Source: Alphaproteobacteria bacterium (GTDB lineage Bacteria; Pseudomonadota; Alphaproteobacteria; Micropepsales; Micropepsaceae). Taken from it: DNA of 64,000 nt. Where the stretch lies: the NCBI GenBank assembly GCA_021325375.1, contig JAJPHG010000002.1:115855-179854 (forward strand), given 5' to 3'. A program made the position numbers and the translations under genes. Positions 17,955 through 27,471 of the stretch are shown here, one piece after another; positions within the stretch are counted from its first letter, which is position 1; each line of letters opens with the position of its first letter. Under the pieces are notes generated by a model that saw nothing but the letters and a program-made list of their open reading frames with translations, was not told the origin of the DNA and did no database searches.

Positions 17955-20066
17955 GTGAGTACGGACACGTCCGAAGACATCCCGGCTGCGCTGGCCGAAG
18001 TGAGGCGTCTGCTGCCGACGGACCCGCTTGCCGCGGAACAGCGGGCGCGCGACATCCTGCGCGAGAACCCGGACGAGCCCGACGCGCTGCTGCTGCTCGC
18101 CGTGGCCCTGCGCAGGAAGGGGGCGCCGACCTCGGCGCGCGCGATCCTGGAGCCGCTGGCGCAGCTGCAGTCGCATCGCCCGCAGGTCCATTACGAGCTC
18201 GGCCTGGTGCTGGGCATGCTCGGCGACAACCGCGGCGCCACCCAGTCGCTCAAATACGCCGTCGACCTCGATCCAAATTTCGCCGACGCCTGGCACGCGC
18301 TCGGCGACCAGATGGTGCGCATGAGGAGCCGCAAGGGCGCCGATGCGGCGTATGCGGAGTATTTCAAGGCCTCGATCAGCGATCCGGTGCTGCGCGACGC
18401 GATGGCGGCCTATCGCGAGAACCGCCTCGACGAGGCGCGTGCACTGCTGCTCGAGCACCTCAAGGCAAATCCCAGCGACGTCAACGCGGTCAAGATGCTG
18501 GGCGAGATCGCGCTCAAGCAGGGCCGCGTCGTGCGCGCGGAGGAACTGTTCAAGCGCTGTGTCGAGATGGCGCCGGACTTCGTCGCCGCGCGCTTCCGCT
18601 ATGCGACGCTGCTGATGACGCAGAACAAGCCGCAGGAGGCGATCGATCAGGTCGACGAGATCCTGAAGATCGAGGACGACCCCTATCACCGCAACCTGAA
18701 GGCCGCAGCCCTCATCCGCATGAGCGATTTCGAGGGCGCGGCCGCCGAATACGCGATCATGCTCAAGGCGTTCCCGAACCAGCCGGGCGCGTGGCTCGCC
18801 TACGGCCACGCGCTCAAGGCGCTCGGCCGCGGGGCGGAATGCGTCGCCGCCTATCGCAAGGCCACGTCGCTGCTGCCGGGCCTGGGCGACGCCTATTGGA
18901 GCCTCGCGAACCTGAAGACCTATCGCTTCACTGAGGCCGAGATCGAAACGATGCGCCAGCAGGTGGCGCGGCCCGACATGAAGGGCGAGAACCGCGCGCT
19001 GTTCTGCTTCGCGCTCGGCAAGGCGCTCGAGGACGCCAGCCGCTTCGAGGAATCCTTCTTCTTCTACCGCGGCGGCAACGAGATCGTGCACGGGCTCACG
19101 AATTACGACGCCGACGAGACGCGCGGCCAGGTGCGCCGCGCCAAGACGATGTTCACGAAAGAATTCTTCGCCGCCCGCGCCGGCCTCGGCACGCAATCGA
19201 AGGATCCGATCTTCATCGTCGGCCTGCCGCGCTCGGGCTCGACGCTGGTCGAGCAGATCCTCGCCAGCCATTCGCAGATCGAGGGCACGACCGAGCTGCG
19301 CGCGATCCCCTATCTCGCCGGACGTCTCGGCGGCAAGCTCAAGCCCACCGACGTTGCGGTCAACTATCCCGAAGCGCTCGACCCCCTCGATGGGCCGAAC
19401 CTCAAGGGCCTCGGCGACGAATATCTCTGGCGCGCGCGCATGCACCGCCGCATGGGCCGCACCCACTTCATCGACAAGATGCCGAACAATTTCGCCCATG
19501 TCGGCATGCTCCAGCTCATCCTGCCCAACGCCAGGATCATCGACGTGCGCCGCCATCCGATGGCGAGCTGCCTGTCCTGCTACAAGCAGCATTTCGGCCA
19601 GGGCCAGGACTTCGCCTATTCGCTCTCCGACCTCGGCCGCTACTATTTCGACTATGTCGAGCTGATGGCGCATTGGGACGAGGTGCTGCCCGGCAAGGTG
19701 CACCGCGTGATCTATGAGGAGCTGGTCGCCGAGCCGCAGACGCATATCCGCGCGCTGTTCGACTATCTGGGCTTGCCGTTCGAGGAGGCGGCGCTGCGCT
19801 TCCACGAGAACGACCGGCTGGTGCGCACCGCGAGCGCCGAGCAGGTGCGCCGCCCGATCTTCACCGAAGGACTCGACCACTGGAAGAACTACGAGCCCTG
19901 GCTCGGCCAGCTCAGGAACGAGCTCGGTTTCGTTCTCGATACCTATCCGGCCGTGCCCCGGTTTTACAGCCAGCTTCACACCAAGCTAGAATATTCCGGC
20001 GGCTGGGGAAGCGGCGAGCAACGCTGGTCGGGCCAATCGGTCCAGGCCGCCAAGGGGTTAGAGTAG
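17955..20066 (+). CDS. TPR-sulfotransferase fusion, paralogue 3 (long form)
   Basis: 703 residues. It carries about 130 more residues of N-terminal TPRs than paralogues 1 and 2 (LLPTDPLAAEQRARDILREN onward), so the sulfotransferase loop FIVGLPRSGSTLVEQIL sits near residue 418. The second site reads DVRRHPMASCLSCYKQHF. The GTG start at 17955 has AAAGGG upstream; a TTG codon directly before it is less likely. An 83-base gap after paralogue 2 leaves room for a separate promoter. The last 30 residues run past the family domain and are Ser/Gly-rich. Confidence 0.9.
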   Translation: MSTDTSEDIPAALAEVRRLLPTDPLAAEQRARDILRENPDEPDALLLLAVALRRKGAPTSARAILEPLAQLQSHRPQVHYELGLVLGMLGDNRGATQSLKYAVDLDPNFADAWHALGDQMVRMRSRKGADAAYAEYFKASISDPVLRDAMAAYRENRLDEARALLLEHLKANPSDVNAVKMLGEIALKQGRVVRAEELFKRCVEMAPDFVAARFRYATLLMTQNKPQEAIDQVDEILKIEDDPYHRNLKAAALIRMSDFEGAAAEYAIMLKAFPNQPGAWLAYGHALKALGRGAECVAAYRKATSLLPGLGDAYWSLANLKTYRFTEAEIETMRQQVARPDMKGENRALFCFALGKALEDASRFEESFFFYRGGNEIVHGLTNYDADETRGQVRRAKTMFTKEFFAARAGLGTQSKDPIFIVGLPRSGSTLVEQILASHSQIEGTTELRAIPYLAGRLGGKLKPTDVAVNYPEALDPLDGPNLKGLGDEYLWRARMHRRMGRTHFIDKMPNNFAHVGMLQLILPNARIIDVRRHPMASCLSCYKQHFGQGQDFAYSLSDLGRYYFDYVELMAHWDEVLPGKVHRVIYEELVAEPQTHIRALFDYLGLPFEEAALRFHENDRLVRTASAEQVRRPIFTEGLDHWKNYEPWLGQLRNELGFVLDTYPAVPRFYSQLHTKLEYSGGWGSGEQRWSGQSVQAAKGLE

Positions 20067-20069
20067 ACG

Positions 20070-22112
20070 ATGTCCGACCTTCATGACGTCGCCGAGAGGC
20101 CGGCGACAACCATCGCGGACGTGAAGAAGCATCTGCCCGGCGAACCCAAGCTCGCGGAAGCCGCCGCGCGCGAATACCTGAAATCCCATCCGGGCGACCC
20201 GGAAACCTCGATGCTCCTGGGCGCGGCGCTGCGGCTCAAAGGCGACGCGGCGGGTGCGAAGGACGTCCTCGCGCCCCTCGTGGACCAGCAGCCGGACTGG
20301 GCCGAGGTGCGCCTCGAACTTGGCCTGGTGCTCGGCGTGCTGGGTGAGAACCATGCCGCGATCAAGGTGCTGACCGAGGCGGTCAACATCGACCGCAACC
20401 TCTCCGCCGCGTGGTCGGCGCTGGGCGAGCAATATGTGCTGGTCGGCGACGTGCTGGCGTCGGACGCCGCCTATTCGCACCACTTCAACGTCTCGGTGCA
20501 CGAGCCGGCGCTGCAGCGCGCGGTGACGGCGCTGCGCAACGGCCGCCCCGACGTGACCGAGGACATCCTCATCGAGTTCCTCGACACCCATCCCGACCAC
20601 GTCAACGCGATCAAGATGCTCGCCGAGGCCGCGATCGCGCAGGACCGCAACGAGGACGCCTCGGCGCTGCTCGAGCGCTGCCTCGAGCTCGCCCCCGATT
20701 TCTCGGCGGCGCGCTACCGACTCTGCTCCTCGCTCTATCTGCAGAACCGCCTGCACGAGGCGATCCCGCATATCGACATCCTGCTCGAGAAGGACCCGCT
20801 CAATCCGCAGTTCCGCACCATGAAGGCATCGGTGCTGGGCCAGATGGGCGAGGACAAGGACGCGCTGGCGCTGTTCGAGGGCCTGGTCCAGGAATATCCG
20901 AGCCACCCCGCTTCGTGGATCTCTTACGGCCACGCGCTCAAAGGCGCCGGCAAGCAGGACGAAGGCGTGCAGGCCTATCGCAAGGCGATCGAGCTTTTGC
21001 CGCAGCTCGGCGGCGGCTATTGGAGCCTCGCCAACCTCAAGACCTTCCGCTTCACCGACACCGACATCGCCGAGATGCACCGCCAGCTCGAGCGCGGCGA
21101 CCTGCGCATCGAGGCGCGCGTGCAGTTCTTCTTCTCTCTCGGCAAGGCCTATGAGGACCAGAAGAAATACGAGCTCGCCTTCGAGAACTACCAGAAGGGC
21201 AACGCGCTGTGGCGCTCGACCGTCGAGTACGACGCGGAGAAGACGCATGCCTTCGTCGAGTTGTGCAAGGAGATCTTCAGCCGCGAGTTCTTCGAGGAGC
21301 GCCGCGGCTACGGCCACAAGGCGCGCGATCCGATCTTCGTCATCGGCCTGCCCCGCGCGGGCTCGACGCTGCTCGAGCAGATCCTGTCCAGCCATTCCGA
21401 GATCGAGGGCACGATGGAGCTGCCCGACATCACCTCCTTGGCGCGGCACCTGAACGAGGACAACGCGACGGAAAGCGACGAGGTCGGATACCCCGAGCTG
21501 CTCGGCTGGCTCGAGCCCGACGAGTTCGAGCGCCGCGGCAAGGAGTACATCGACAACACCCGCTCGCACAGGAAGCTCGGCCGCAAGTACTTCGTCGACA
21601 AGATGCCGAACAACTACGCGCATGTGCCGCTGATCCACATGATCCTGCCCAACGCCAAGATCATCGACGCGCGCAGGCATCCGATGGGCTCGTGCTTCTC
21701 CAACTACAAGCAGCATTTCGCGCGCGGCCAGCACTTCACCTACGCCCTCACCGACGTCGGGCGCTACTACCGCGACTATGTCGAGCTGATGGCGCTCTGG
21801 GAGCAGGTGCTGCCGGGCAAGGTGCACCGCGTGATCTACGAGCAGCTCGTCGAAGACCCGGAGACCGAGATCCGGCGCATCTTCGAATATCTGGGCCTGC
21901 CCTTCGAGGAGCAGACGCTGCGCTTCCACGAGACCGAGCGCGCGGTGCGCACGGCGAGCTCGGAGCAGGTGCGCATGCCCCTCTACAAGAGCGGCGTCGA
22001 CCACTGGAAGCATTTCGAGCCCTGGCTCGGCCCGCTCAAGACGGCGCTGGGCGCGGTGTACGAGCGCTATCCGGACGTCCCGGAAGAATTCACCAAAAAC
22101 TCGAAAGCTTGA
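20070..22112 (+). CDS. TPR-sulfotransferase fusion, paralogue 4 (long form)
   Basis: 680 residues, long form like paralogue 3 and three bases after its stop. TPRs fill the first 380 or so residues. The phosphosulfate loop near 421 is FVIGLPRAGSTLLEQIL, with Ala replacing the Ser found in the other three. The second site is DARRHPMGSCFSNYKQHF. The closer match between paralogues 3 and 4 in layout suggests two rounds of duplication (short-short, long-long). Acceptor unknown. Confidence 0.9.
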   Translation: MSDLHDVAERPATTIADVKKHLPGEPKLAEAAAREYLKSHPGDPETSMLLGAALRLKGDAAGAKDVLAPLVDQQPDWAEVRLELGLVLGVLGENHAAIKVLTEAVNIDRNLSAAWSALGEQYVLVGDVLASDAAYSHHFNVSVHEPALQRAVTALRNGRPDVTEDILIEFLDTHPDHVNAIKMLAEAAIAQDRNEDASALLERCLELAPDFSAARYRLCSSLYLQNRLHEAIPHIDILLEKDPLNPQFRTMKASVLGQMGEDKDALALFEGLVQEYPSHPASWISYGHALKGAGKQDEGVQAYRKAIELLPQLGGGYWSLANLKTFRFTDTDIAEMHRQLERGDLRIEARVQFFFSLGKAYEDQKKYELAFENYQKGNALWRSTVEYDAEKTHAFVELCKEIFSREFFEERRGYGHKARDPIFVIGLPRAGSTLLEQILSSHSEIEGTMELPDITSLARHLNEDNATESDEVGYPELLGWLEPDEFERRGKEYIDNTRSHRKLGRKYFVDKMPNNYAHVPLIHMILPNAKIIDARRHPMGSCFSNYKQHFARGQHFTYALTDVGRYYRDYVELMALWEQVLPGKVHRVIYEQLVEDPETEIRRIFEYLGLPFEEQTLRFHETERAVRTASSEQVRMPLYKSGVDHWKHFEPWLGPLKTALGAVYERYPDVPEEFTKNSKA

Positions 22113-22168
22113 GAACTTTCCCCCCAACGGCTAATCGGTTCGAAGCCAGATAGATATCGGAGTGAGAC

Positions 22169-22843
22169 ATGCGCAATACGGTGATCGGTGGGGCCCTTGC
22201 CGCCGTCCTGGTGGTGGCCCTCTTCGTCGCGGCGCAATATTGGCACAAGCCGGCCGTCGGCACGGTCGACACCAAGCATCTCAGCCCCGCCGAGGTCGTC
22301 AAGGACCTGAGCCCCGATTTCATCGGCCAGCAGAAGGTCGGAAGCTGGATGCTGGCCTGCGGTCCGGTCCACGAGCTGCCTCACGCGCCGCCGATGGACG
22401 GCCATGACAGCGGAAACTCGCAAGGCACCGCGCCCAAGGAAGCGCCCCCGCCGCCGGGCTGGCACATCCCGCGCTGCCGCGTGATGCTGGGCATGCGCAG
22501 CCCCAAGAACCCGGCGGACGAGATCCGGGTCACGTTCCGCGCCGTCGGCTTCAAGCGGGTGCTGGCGATGTTCCTGCGCTTCCCGCCGGACCAGGTGGGC
22601 ACGGGCGATCCGGTGACGATGCGGCTCGACCAGACCGCCTGGTCGGTCCCGATCCGCACCTGCGCCAAGGCGTTCTGCCTCTCGATCCAATCCATCAAGT
22701 TCGCCGACGTGCCGACGCTGCTCAAGGCCAAGACCCTGCAGCTCGAGTTCAAGCCGACGGGCGGTACCGCGCAGGTGGCGATCCCGGTCCCCACGGACGG
22801 CCTCGCCGTCGCCCTTGCCGCGATGGAAAAGCTCGACAAGTAG
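22169..22843 (+). CDS. Membrane-anchored IalB-like protein
   Basis: 224 residues with one N-terminal membrane helix or uncleaved signal (VIGGALAAVLVVALFVAAQYW). The periplasmic part has GSWMLACGP, PRCRVMLGMRS, IRTCAKAFCLSI and VPTDGLAVALAAMEKL. The spaced cysteines and the final 'small-residue helix' pattern resemble the invasion-associated locus B (IalB) family, but this is a pattern match only. It has a His/Pro-rich insert after the first Cys. Good ribosome site GGAGTGAGAC before ATG. It may belong with the sulfotransferase cluster or the kelch gene downstream. Function unknown. Confidence 0.6.
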   Translation: MRNTVIGGALAAVLVVALFVAAQYWHKPAVGTVDTKHLSPAEVVKDLSPDFIGQQKVGSWMLACGPVHELPHAPPMDGHDSGNSQGTAPKEAPPPPGWHIPRCRVMLGMRSPKNPADEIRVTFRAVGFKRVLAMFLRFPPDQVGTGDPVTMRLDQTAWSVPIRTCAKAFCLSIQSIKFADVPTLLKAKTLQLEFKPTGGTAQVAIPVPTDGLAVALAAMEKLDK

Positions 22844-23122
22844 CATTTCGATTCGATCGGCATGCCGGTCCGCCCGCGGGCCGGCATCGTCGCATTCGCG
22901 AACGACTCGCAAAACGCGCCGCGACGCCGATTGTGTCAATTCGGCAAAGCATTTTCGCGCTGCAGCATGACGCGTTGGCGATGCGCAGTGGGGTCCGGCG
23001 CTTGCGAGCGCGTCGCATCCAAACTAACATCCACGTTAGTTTCCTCCAGAATGCGAATCCGGCGCGTGGGCATGGGCTTGCGTTGCCGTCAGTGACCAAA
23101 CCAGTCCGAAAGGGGATCACGC

Positions 23123-24685
23123 ATGCGTTCCAGCCGTATCTCAGTTCTCGCCGCGACCGCCGCAGCGCTGCTGTCGTCGACCGCCTTCGCCCATCACATG
23201 ACGCCGCTGCCCAGCCACCATGGCTGGGATGCCAGCAAGCAGGGCTTCCAGGCCCCGCCCAGGTCCAATTCGGGCACGTGGACCGGCTTGACGCACGCGT
23301 TCCCCGGCTCGGGCTTCCCCGACACCACGCTGCAACTCACCGACGGCACGATGCTGATGCATGACGGCTGCACGACCGACTGGTACAAGCTCACGCCCGA
23401 CAACACGGGCAGCTACGTCAACGGCACCTGGACCAAGGAAGCGTCGATGCCGAGCGGCTACTCGCCTCTCTATTTCGCGTCGCAGGTCCTTGCCGACGGC
23501 CGCGTGATCGTGAACGGCGGCGAGTACATCAATTGCGTTTCGGCGTTCTCCAAGGCCGGCGCGCTCTACGATCCGGTCGCCAACAGCTGGACCAACGTGA
23601 GCCCACCCACGGGCTGGACGAAGATCGGCGACTCGGGGAGTGTCGTGCTGACCGACGGCACCTACATGCTCGCCAATTGCTGCTCCACGCAGGAGGCCAA
23701 GGCCACGATCTCCGGCACGACCGTCACCTTCGCCTCGACCGGCACGGGTAAGGCGGACATCAACGACGAGGAAGGTTGGACGATGCTCCCCAACCAGACC
23801 ATCCTTGTCGTCGACGCCAACAGGAATCTGGGCGGCAGCAGCAACAACACGGAGATCTACACCGACGCCAACCCGAGCGGCAGCTGGGCGGCGGGCAACA
23901 ACACGGCGAACTCGCTGGTCGACGCCACCTCGCACGAGATCGGCCCCGCGCCGCTTCTGCCGAACGGCCTGGTCTTCCAGCTCGGCGGCACCGCCCATAC
24001 CGGCGTCTTCGATCCGTCCTCGGGCAACTGGACGGCGGGTCCCGACGGTTTGACCATCGGCGGTCAGCCCATGGACTCCTCCGACGGTCCGGCGGTCGTG
24101 CTGACCTGCGGCAGGGTCCTCGAGCAGGTGAGCCCGGGCGTGTTCCAGTCGCCGTCGCACTTCGTCGAGGTCACCGTGACCGACCCCAACACCGTGACCC
24201 AGGCCCAGGTCAACGAGCCTGCCAGCGCCTCCGGCCAGTCCTCTTATGAGGGCCGTCTGTCGATTCTTCCCACCGGCCAGGCGCTGTGGGCGAGCGATGT
24301 GGGCGACGTGCAGATCTACACGCCCAAGAAGTGCAACCCGGTCAAGGCCAGCAAGCCGAAGATCAAGCACGTGTCGGCTTCGCTCACCGTCGGCAGCACC
24401 AACAACGCCATATCCGGCCTCGGCTTCCAGGGCCTGACCTTCGGCGGCTATTACGGCGACGACGCGCAGATGTCGACGAACTATCCGCTGGTGCGCATCA
24501 CCAACACCGGCAGCGGCAACGTCTGCTATGCCCGCACCCACGATCATTCGCGGATGGGCATCTCCAACGGCGGCACGAGCTCGACGAGCTTCGACATCCC
24601 GAACACCTGCACGACGGGCCCAAGCACGCTCGAAGTCGTGGTCAACGGCGTTCCGTCGAAGGCCAAGAGCGTGACGCTGAACTAG
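23123..24685 (+). CDS. Exported kelch-type beta-propeller protein
   Basis: 520 residues. The signal peptide is MRSSRISVLAATAAALLSS, ending AFA. The body has repeated kelch-like blades with the pattern LxDGxxxxxGG and LYDPVANSWT (near residues 120-160), then more blades to about 420. A C-terminal Ig-like domain starts at KIKHVSASLTVGSTNN. This order resembles galactose-oxidase-like or glyoxal-oxidase-like propeller proteins. I did not find a convincing Tyr-Cys copper site, so enzymatic function is not claimed. The ribosome site GAAAGGGGATC resembles the one before the exported tyrosine-rich genes. Likely a type II secretion substrate (inference). Confidence 0.82.
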   Translation: MRSSRISVLAATAAALLSSTAFAHHMTPLPSHHGWDASKQGFQAPPRSNSGTWTGLTHAFPGSGFPDTTLQLTDGTMLMHDGCTTDWYKLTPDNTGSYVNGTWTKEASMPSGYSPLYFASQVLADGRVIVNGGEYINCVSAFSKAGALYDPVANSWTNVSPPTGWTKIGDSGSVVLTDGTYMLANCCSTQEAKATISGTTVTFASTGTGKADINDEEGWTMLPNQTILVVDANRNLGGSSNNTEIYTDANPSGSWAAGNNTANSLVDATSHEIGPAPLLPNGLVFQLGGTAHTGVFDPSSGNWTAGPDGLTIGGQPMDSSDGPAVVLTCGRVLEQVSPGVFQSPSHFVEVTVTDPNTVTQAQVNEPASASGQSSYEGRLSILPTGQALWASDVGDVQIYTPKKCNPVKASKPKIKHVSASLTVGSTNNAISGLGFQGLTFGGYYGDDAQMSTNYPLVRITNTGSGNVCYARTHDHSRMGISNGGTSSTSFDIPNTCTTGPSTLEVVVNGVPSKAKSVTLN

Positions 24686-24705
24686 TCACGGTCTGAAGAA
24701 ATGAG

Positions 24706-24741
24706 AAACGGGCCGGGCGAGAGTCCGGCCCGTTTTCTTTT
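24706..24741 (+). terminator. Rho-independent terminator of the kelch gene
   Basis: Arms AAACGGGCCGG and CCGGCCCGTTTT with a seven-base loop, followed by TTTTCTTTT. Strong and 20 bases after the stop. Confidence 0.9.
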
Positions 24742-24749
24742 GGCGCAAG

Positions 24750-24814
24750 TTGCTATCGATCCGACCCAATCAATAAATGTCATCCCGGCCGAGCGCAGCG
24801 AGGGCCGGGATGAC
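24750..24814. repeat. Intergenic palindromic repeat, family B copy 1
   Basis: A left lead-in TTGCTATCGATC..GA.CCA is followed by a hairpin built from GTCATCCCGGCC and GGCCGGGATGAC around GAGCGCAGCGAG. It matches the start of 46079-46209 almost base for base over about 55 bases. Typical of mobile palindromic intergenic elements of alphaproteobacteria. Confidence 0.75.
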
Positions 24815-24834
24815 AGCGGTGTTATTCGATCTCC

Positions 24835-27405
24835 CTACTTCCCCGCGCGCCCCGCCAACCACTTGTCGACGTCGGGCAGGCGCTTGGCGCGGACCTGGGC
24901 GTTGAAGGCGATGGCGCTCGCGGCGCGGACGGTATCGGCGCGCGCGGTCGCGGGGATATGGGCTGAGGCGAAGGCGTTGAGCTTTGCGATCATCCCGGCG
25001 TCGTTGCTGTTCGAGACCAGCCTCGGCACGTATTGGGTCCGGCTGTCGGCCTCGAGCCAGGAATCGACCAGCGCCAGATGCGCGAGGGTGAAGTCGAAGG
25101 CGGCGTCGGGATACTCGAAAGCGACGCTGTCGATGATGCCCGGCCGCGTCGTCACCGCGGCCTCGCTGGTGAGCGTGAGCGCGAGCGCGCGGTCGGCCAG
25201 CTTGCGGTCGAGCGCCCGGCCGAGGCCGCCGTAGAGCTCCTGCTTGGCGAGCGTGTTGGTCTCCTTCTTCGCCAGGTCGTGCAGCGTGTTCCAGGTCGCC
25301 TCGTCGGCGTGGCGTGCGACGATCAGGAGCAGCGTGTGGCGCGTGTCGGCCGACGTGCCCGCCGGATTGGCGAGATAGGCCTGGAAGCGCTTCTTCGCCT
25401 CGGCGGTCACGCCGGGCTCGTCGAACTGGCTGAGCGCCTCGAGCAGGTCGCCGCGCAGCAGCGCCACGTTGGAATCCTCGCCCGGCTTCGCGTCCCAGCC
25501 GACGGAGGCATAGACCGGCGCGAGCAGCTTGCGCGCGAAAGCCCGGTACGCCGCCTGTCCGGGAAGGCCGCGATAGAGGTCGTCGATGCCTTCGAGGCGC
25601 CCGGTCAGCGTGGCCAGGACCTTGGGGTTCATCGAGGCGTCGGCTTGCGACGCGAGCTCCAGGAAGTCCGAGAGCTTCTCGTAGCCGGTATAGCCGAGCG
25701 CGCGGCTGTCGTTGAGGAGGCCGAGCTGGTTCTCAGGGCTTAGCCCGCGGAAGCCCTTGGCCAGCGCCTGCATGAGGGTGGGGTCGTAGGTGGTGCGGAA
25801 ATAGCCGCCCTGCCCGTCATTGACGACGGCGCCGGGCCGGGCCGGCACCGCGACAGGCGCGCCGCGCGTCACCGTCCCGCGCCACGGCCCCACGAGCACC
25901 GGCACCTGCCAGGAAAGCGGGGCATGGGCCGAATCGTCCATCGCGAAACGGTCCTCGCTGAGCATGATGCCCTTGGGCGAGGCGCTTGCGCGGATCAGCG
26001 GCACGCCGGGCTGCAGCGTGAAGTCGTGCGCGACCTTGGTCACCGGCCTGGGCGAGGTCTTGTCGAGCTCGCGCCACAGATCGTCGGTCACCGTGTTCCC
26101 ATAGGCATGCGCCTTGATGTAGTTGCGCACGCCGGCGCGGAACGCGTCCTCGCCGGTGTAGTTCTCGAGCATGCGGATGACCGCCTGGCCCTTCTCGTAG
26201 GTGATCGTGTCGAACGCCTGGTTGGCCTGGAAGACGTCGAGGATCGGCTGGACGATCGGATGGGTGCCGGCGCGCGCGTCGACGCGCATCGCCGCTTCCT
26301 TGGCGTCCTGGGAGTCGAGCCACACATGCCATTCGGGATGGAAATGGTCGGTCGCCTTGACCTCCATCCACGAGGCGAAGCCCTCGTTCAGCCACAGATC
26401 GTCCCACCAATCCATGGTGACGAGATCGCCGAACCATTGATGCGCCATCTCATGCGCGATGGTGACGTAGACGCCGCGGCGGTCGGCTTCGGTGGAGAGC
26501 TTGGGGTCGATCTCGAGATCGCGCTCGAAATAGAAGATCGCGCCCCAATTCTCCATCGCGCCGAAGAACTGGCTCGAGCCCGGCCCGCCGATCAGGTCGA
26601 GCTTGGGCAGCGGGTACTTCACGCCGAAATATTCCTCGTAATAGGGCAGGATGTGCGCCGCCGCGTCGAGCGCGTAGTCCGCCTTGGCCGTGTCGCCGCG
26701 CTTGACGATGACGCCGATGTCGACGCCGTCGACCTTGCGCGACACGCGCTCGAAATCGCCGAGCCCGAAGAACAGCAGATAGGACGACATCTTGGGCGAC
26801 TGCGCGAAGCTCACGCGCTTGAGTCCGCCGGGGAGCGATTCCGTCGAGGCGATGGGCGTGTTGGCGATCGCCATCTGGTCGGCGGGCACGGTGGCGGTGA
26901 GCGTGAACGTCGCCTTCTTGTTGGGCTCGTCCCAGGAGGGGATGAAGCGCCGCGCGTCGGAGTTCTCGAACTGGGTGAAGATCGCGCGCTTCTTGCCTTT
27001 GGCCGTGTCGTAGTCGAGGGCGAAGATGCCCGCGGCCTGCTCGTTGATCTTGCCGCGATAGTCGATGGCGAGCACGTGATGGCCGGCCGCGAAAGCTTGG
27101 CCGAAGGTGAGCGTCGCGGTCTGCTCCTTGGCGTCATAGGAGATCTTCGGCGCGGCGGCGGCGCCCGAGAGCGAGACTTTGGAGAAGACGAGATCGGCCG
27201 CGTTCAGCGTGATGGTCCTGGCGGATTGCTTGGCGTCGACGTCGATCTTGACCGAGCCGGTGAAGCTCAGCTGCGTCGCGTTGGTCGTGATCTGAACGTC
27301 GTAATGCGACGGCGTGACGTTGGTGGGCAGCACCACCCTGTTGGCCGCCTGTGCCGTGCCGGCAACGGCCAGAAACGCGCAAGCACAAATGCCGAGAATC
27401 CGCAT
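24835..27405 (-). CDS. M1-family zinc aminopeptidase, exported
   Basis: 856 residues. The signal peptide (MRILGICACAFLAVAGTAQA) suggests a periplasmic enzyme. The exopeptidase motif FGAMENWGA lies near residue 283 and the zinc site HEMAHQWFGD with its distal Glu (WLNEGFASW) near 320-340. A C-terminal ERAP1-type helical domain completes the chain. It removes N-terminal residues from peptides. ATG 27405 has GAGGGA at the right distance; an upstream start at 27441 has none. Named as an M1 peptidase rather than pepN because the cytoplasmic PepN has no signal peptide. Confidence 0.95.
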   Translation of the reverse strand: MRILGICACAFLAVAGTAQAANRVVLPTNVTPSHYDVQITTNATQLSFTGSVKIDVDAKQSARTITLNAADLVFSKVSLSGAAAAPKISYDAKEQTATLTFGQAFAAGHHVLAIDYRGKINEQAAGIFALDYDTAKGKKRAIFTQFENSDARRFIPSWDEPNKKATFTLTATVPADQMAIANTPIASTESLPGGLKRVSFAQSPKMSSYLLFFGLGDFERVSRKVDGVDIGVIVKRGDTAKADYALDAAAHILPYYEEYFGVKYPLPKLDLIGGPGSSQFFGAMENWGAIFYFERDLEIDPKLSTEADRRGVYVTIAHEMAHQWFGDLVTMDWWDDLWLNEGFASWMEVKATDHFHPEWHVWLDSQDAKEAAMRVDARAGTHPIVQPILDVFQANQAFDTITYEKGQAVIRMLENYTGEDAFRAGVRNYIKAHAYGNTVTDDLWRELDKTSPRPVTKVAHDFTLQPGVPLIRASASPKGIMLSEDRFAMDDSAHAPLSWQVPVLVGPWRGTVTRGAPVAVPARPGAVVNDGQGGYFRTTYDPTLMQALAKGFRGLSPENQLGLLNDSRALGYTGYEKLSDFLELASQADASMNPKVLATLTGRLEGIDDLYRGLPGQAAYRAFARKLLAPVYASVGWDAKPGEDSNVALLRGDLLEALSQFDEPGVTAEAKKRFQAYLANPAGTSADTRHTLLLIVARHADEATWNTLHDLAKKETNTLAKQELYGGLGRALDRKLADRALALTLTSEAAVTTRPGIIDSVAFEYPDAAFDFTLAHLALVDSWLEADSRTQYVPRLVSNSNDAGMIAKLNAFASAHIPATARADTVRAASAIAFNAQVRAKRLPDVDKWLAGRAGK

Positions 27406-27471
27406 GATTTCCCTCGCTGAAAGCCTGCGCTGGCCTAGCACAAACGGGATGCTACGGAAATCAATTGTCCG

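Noticed and set aside
17868..22127. Minus-strand frames of 689 and 703 codons opposite the sulfotransferases
   Set aside because: Exact mirrors of the TPR-sulfotransferase frames, with repeated LGHRL-like composition and no known motifs.
23123..24685. Galactose oxidase activity for the kelch protein
   Set aside because: The propeller and Ig-like end fit, but I could not find a convincing Cys-Tyr pair and copper ligand set, so only the fold is claimed.
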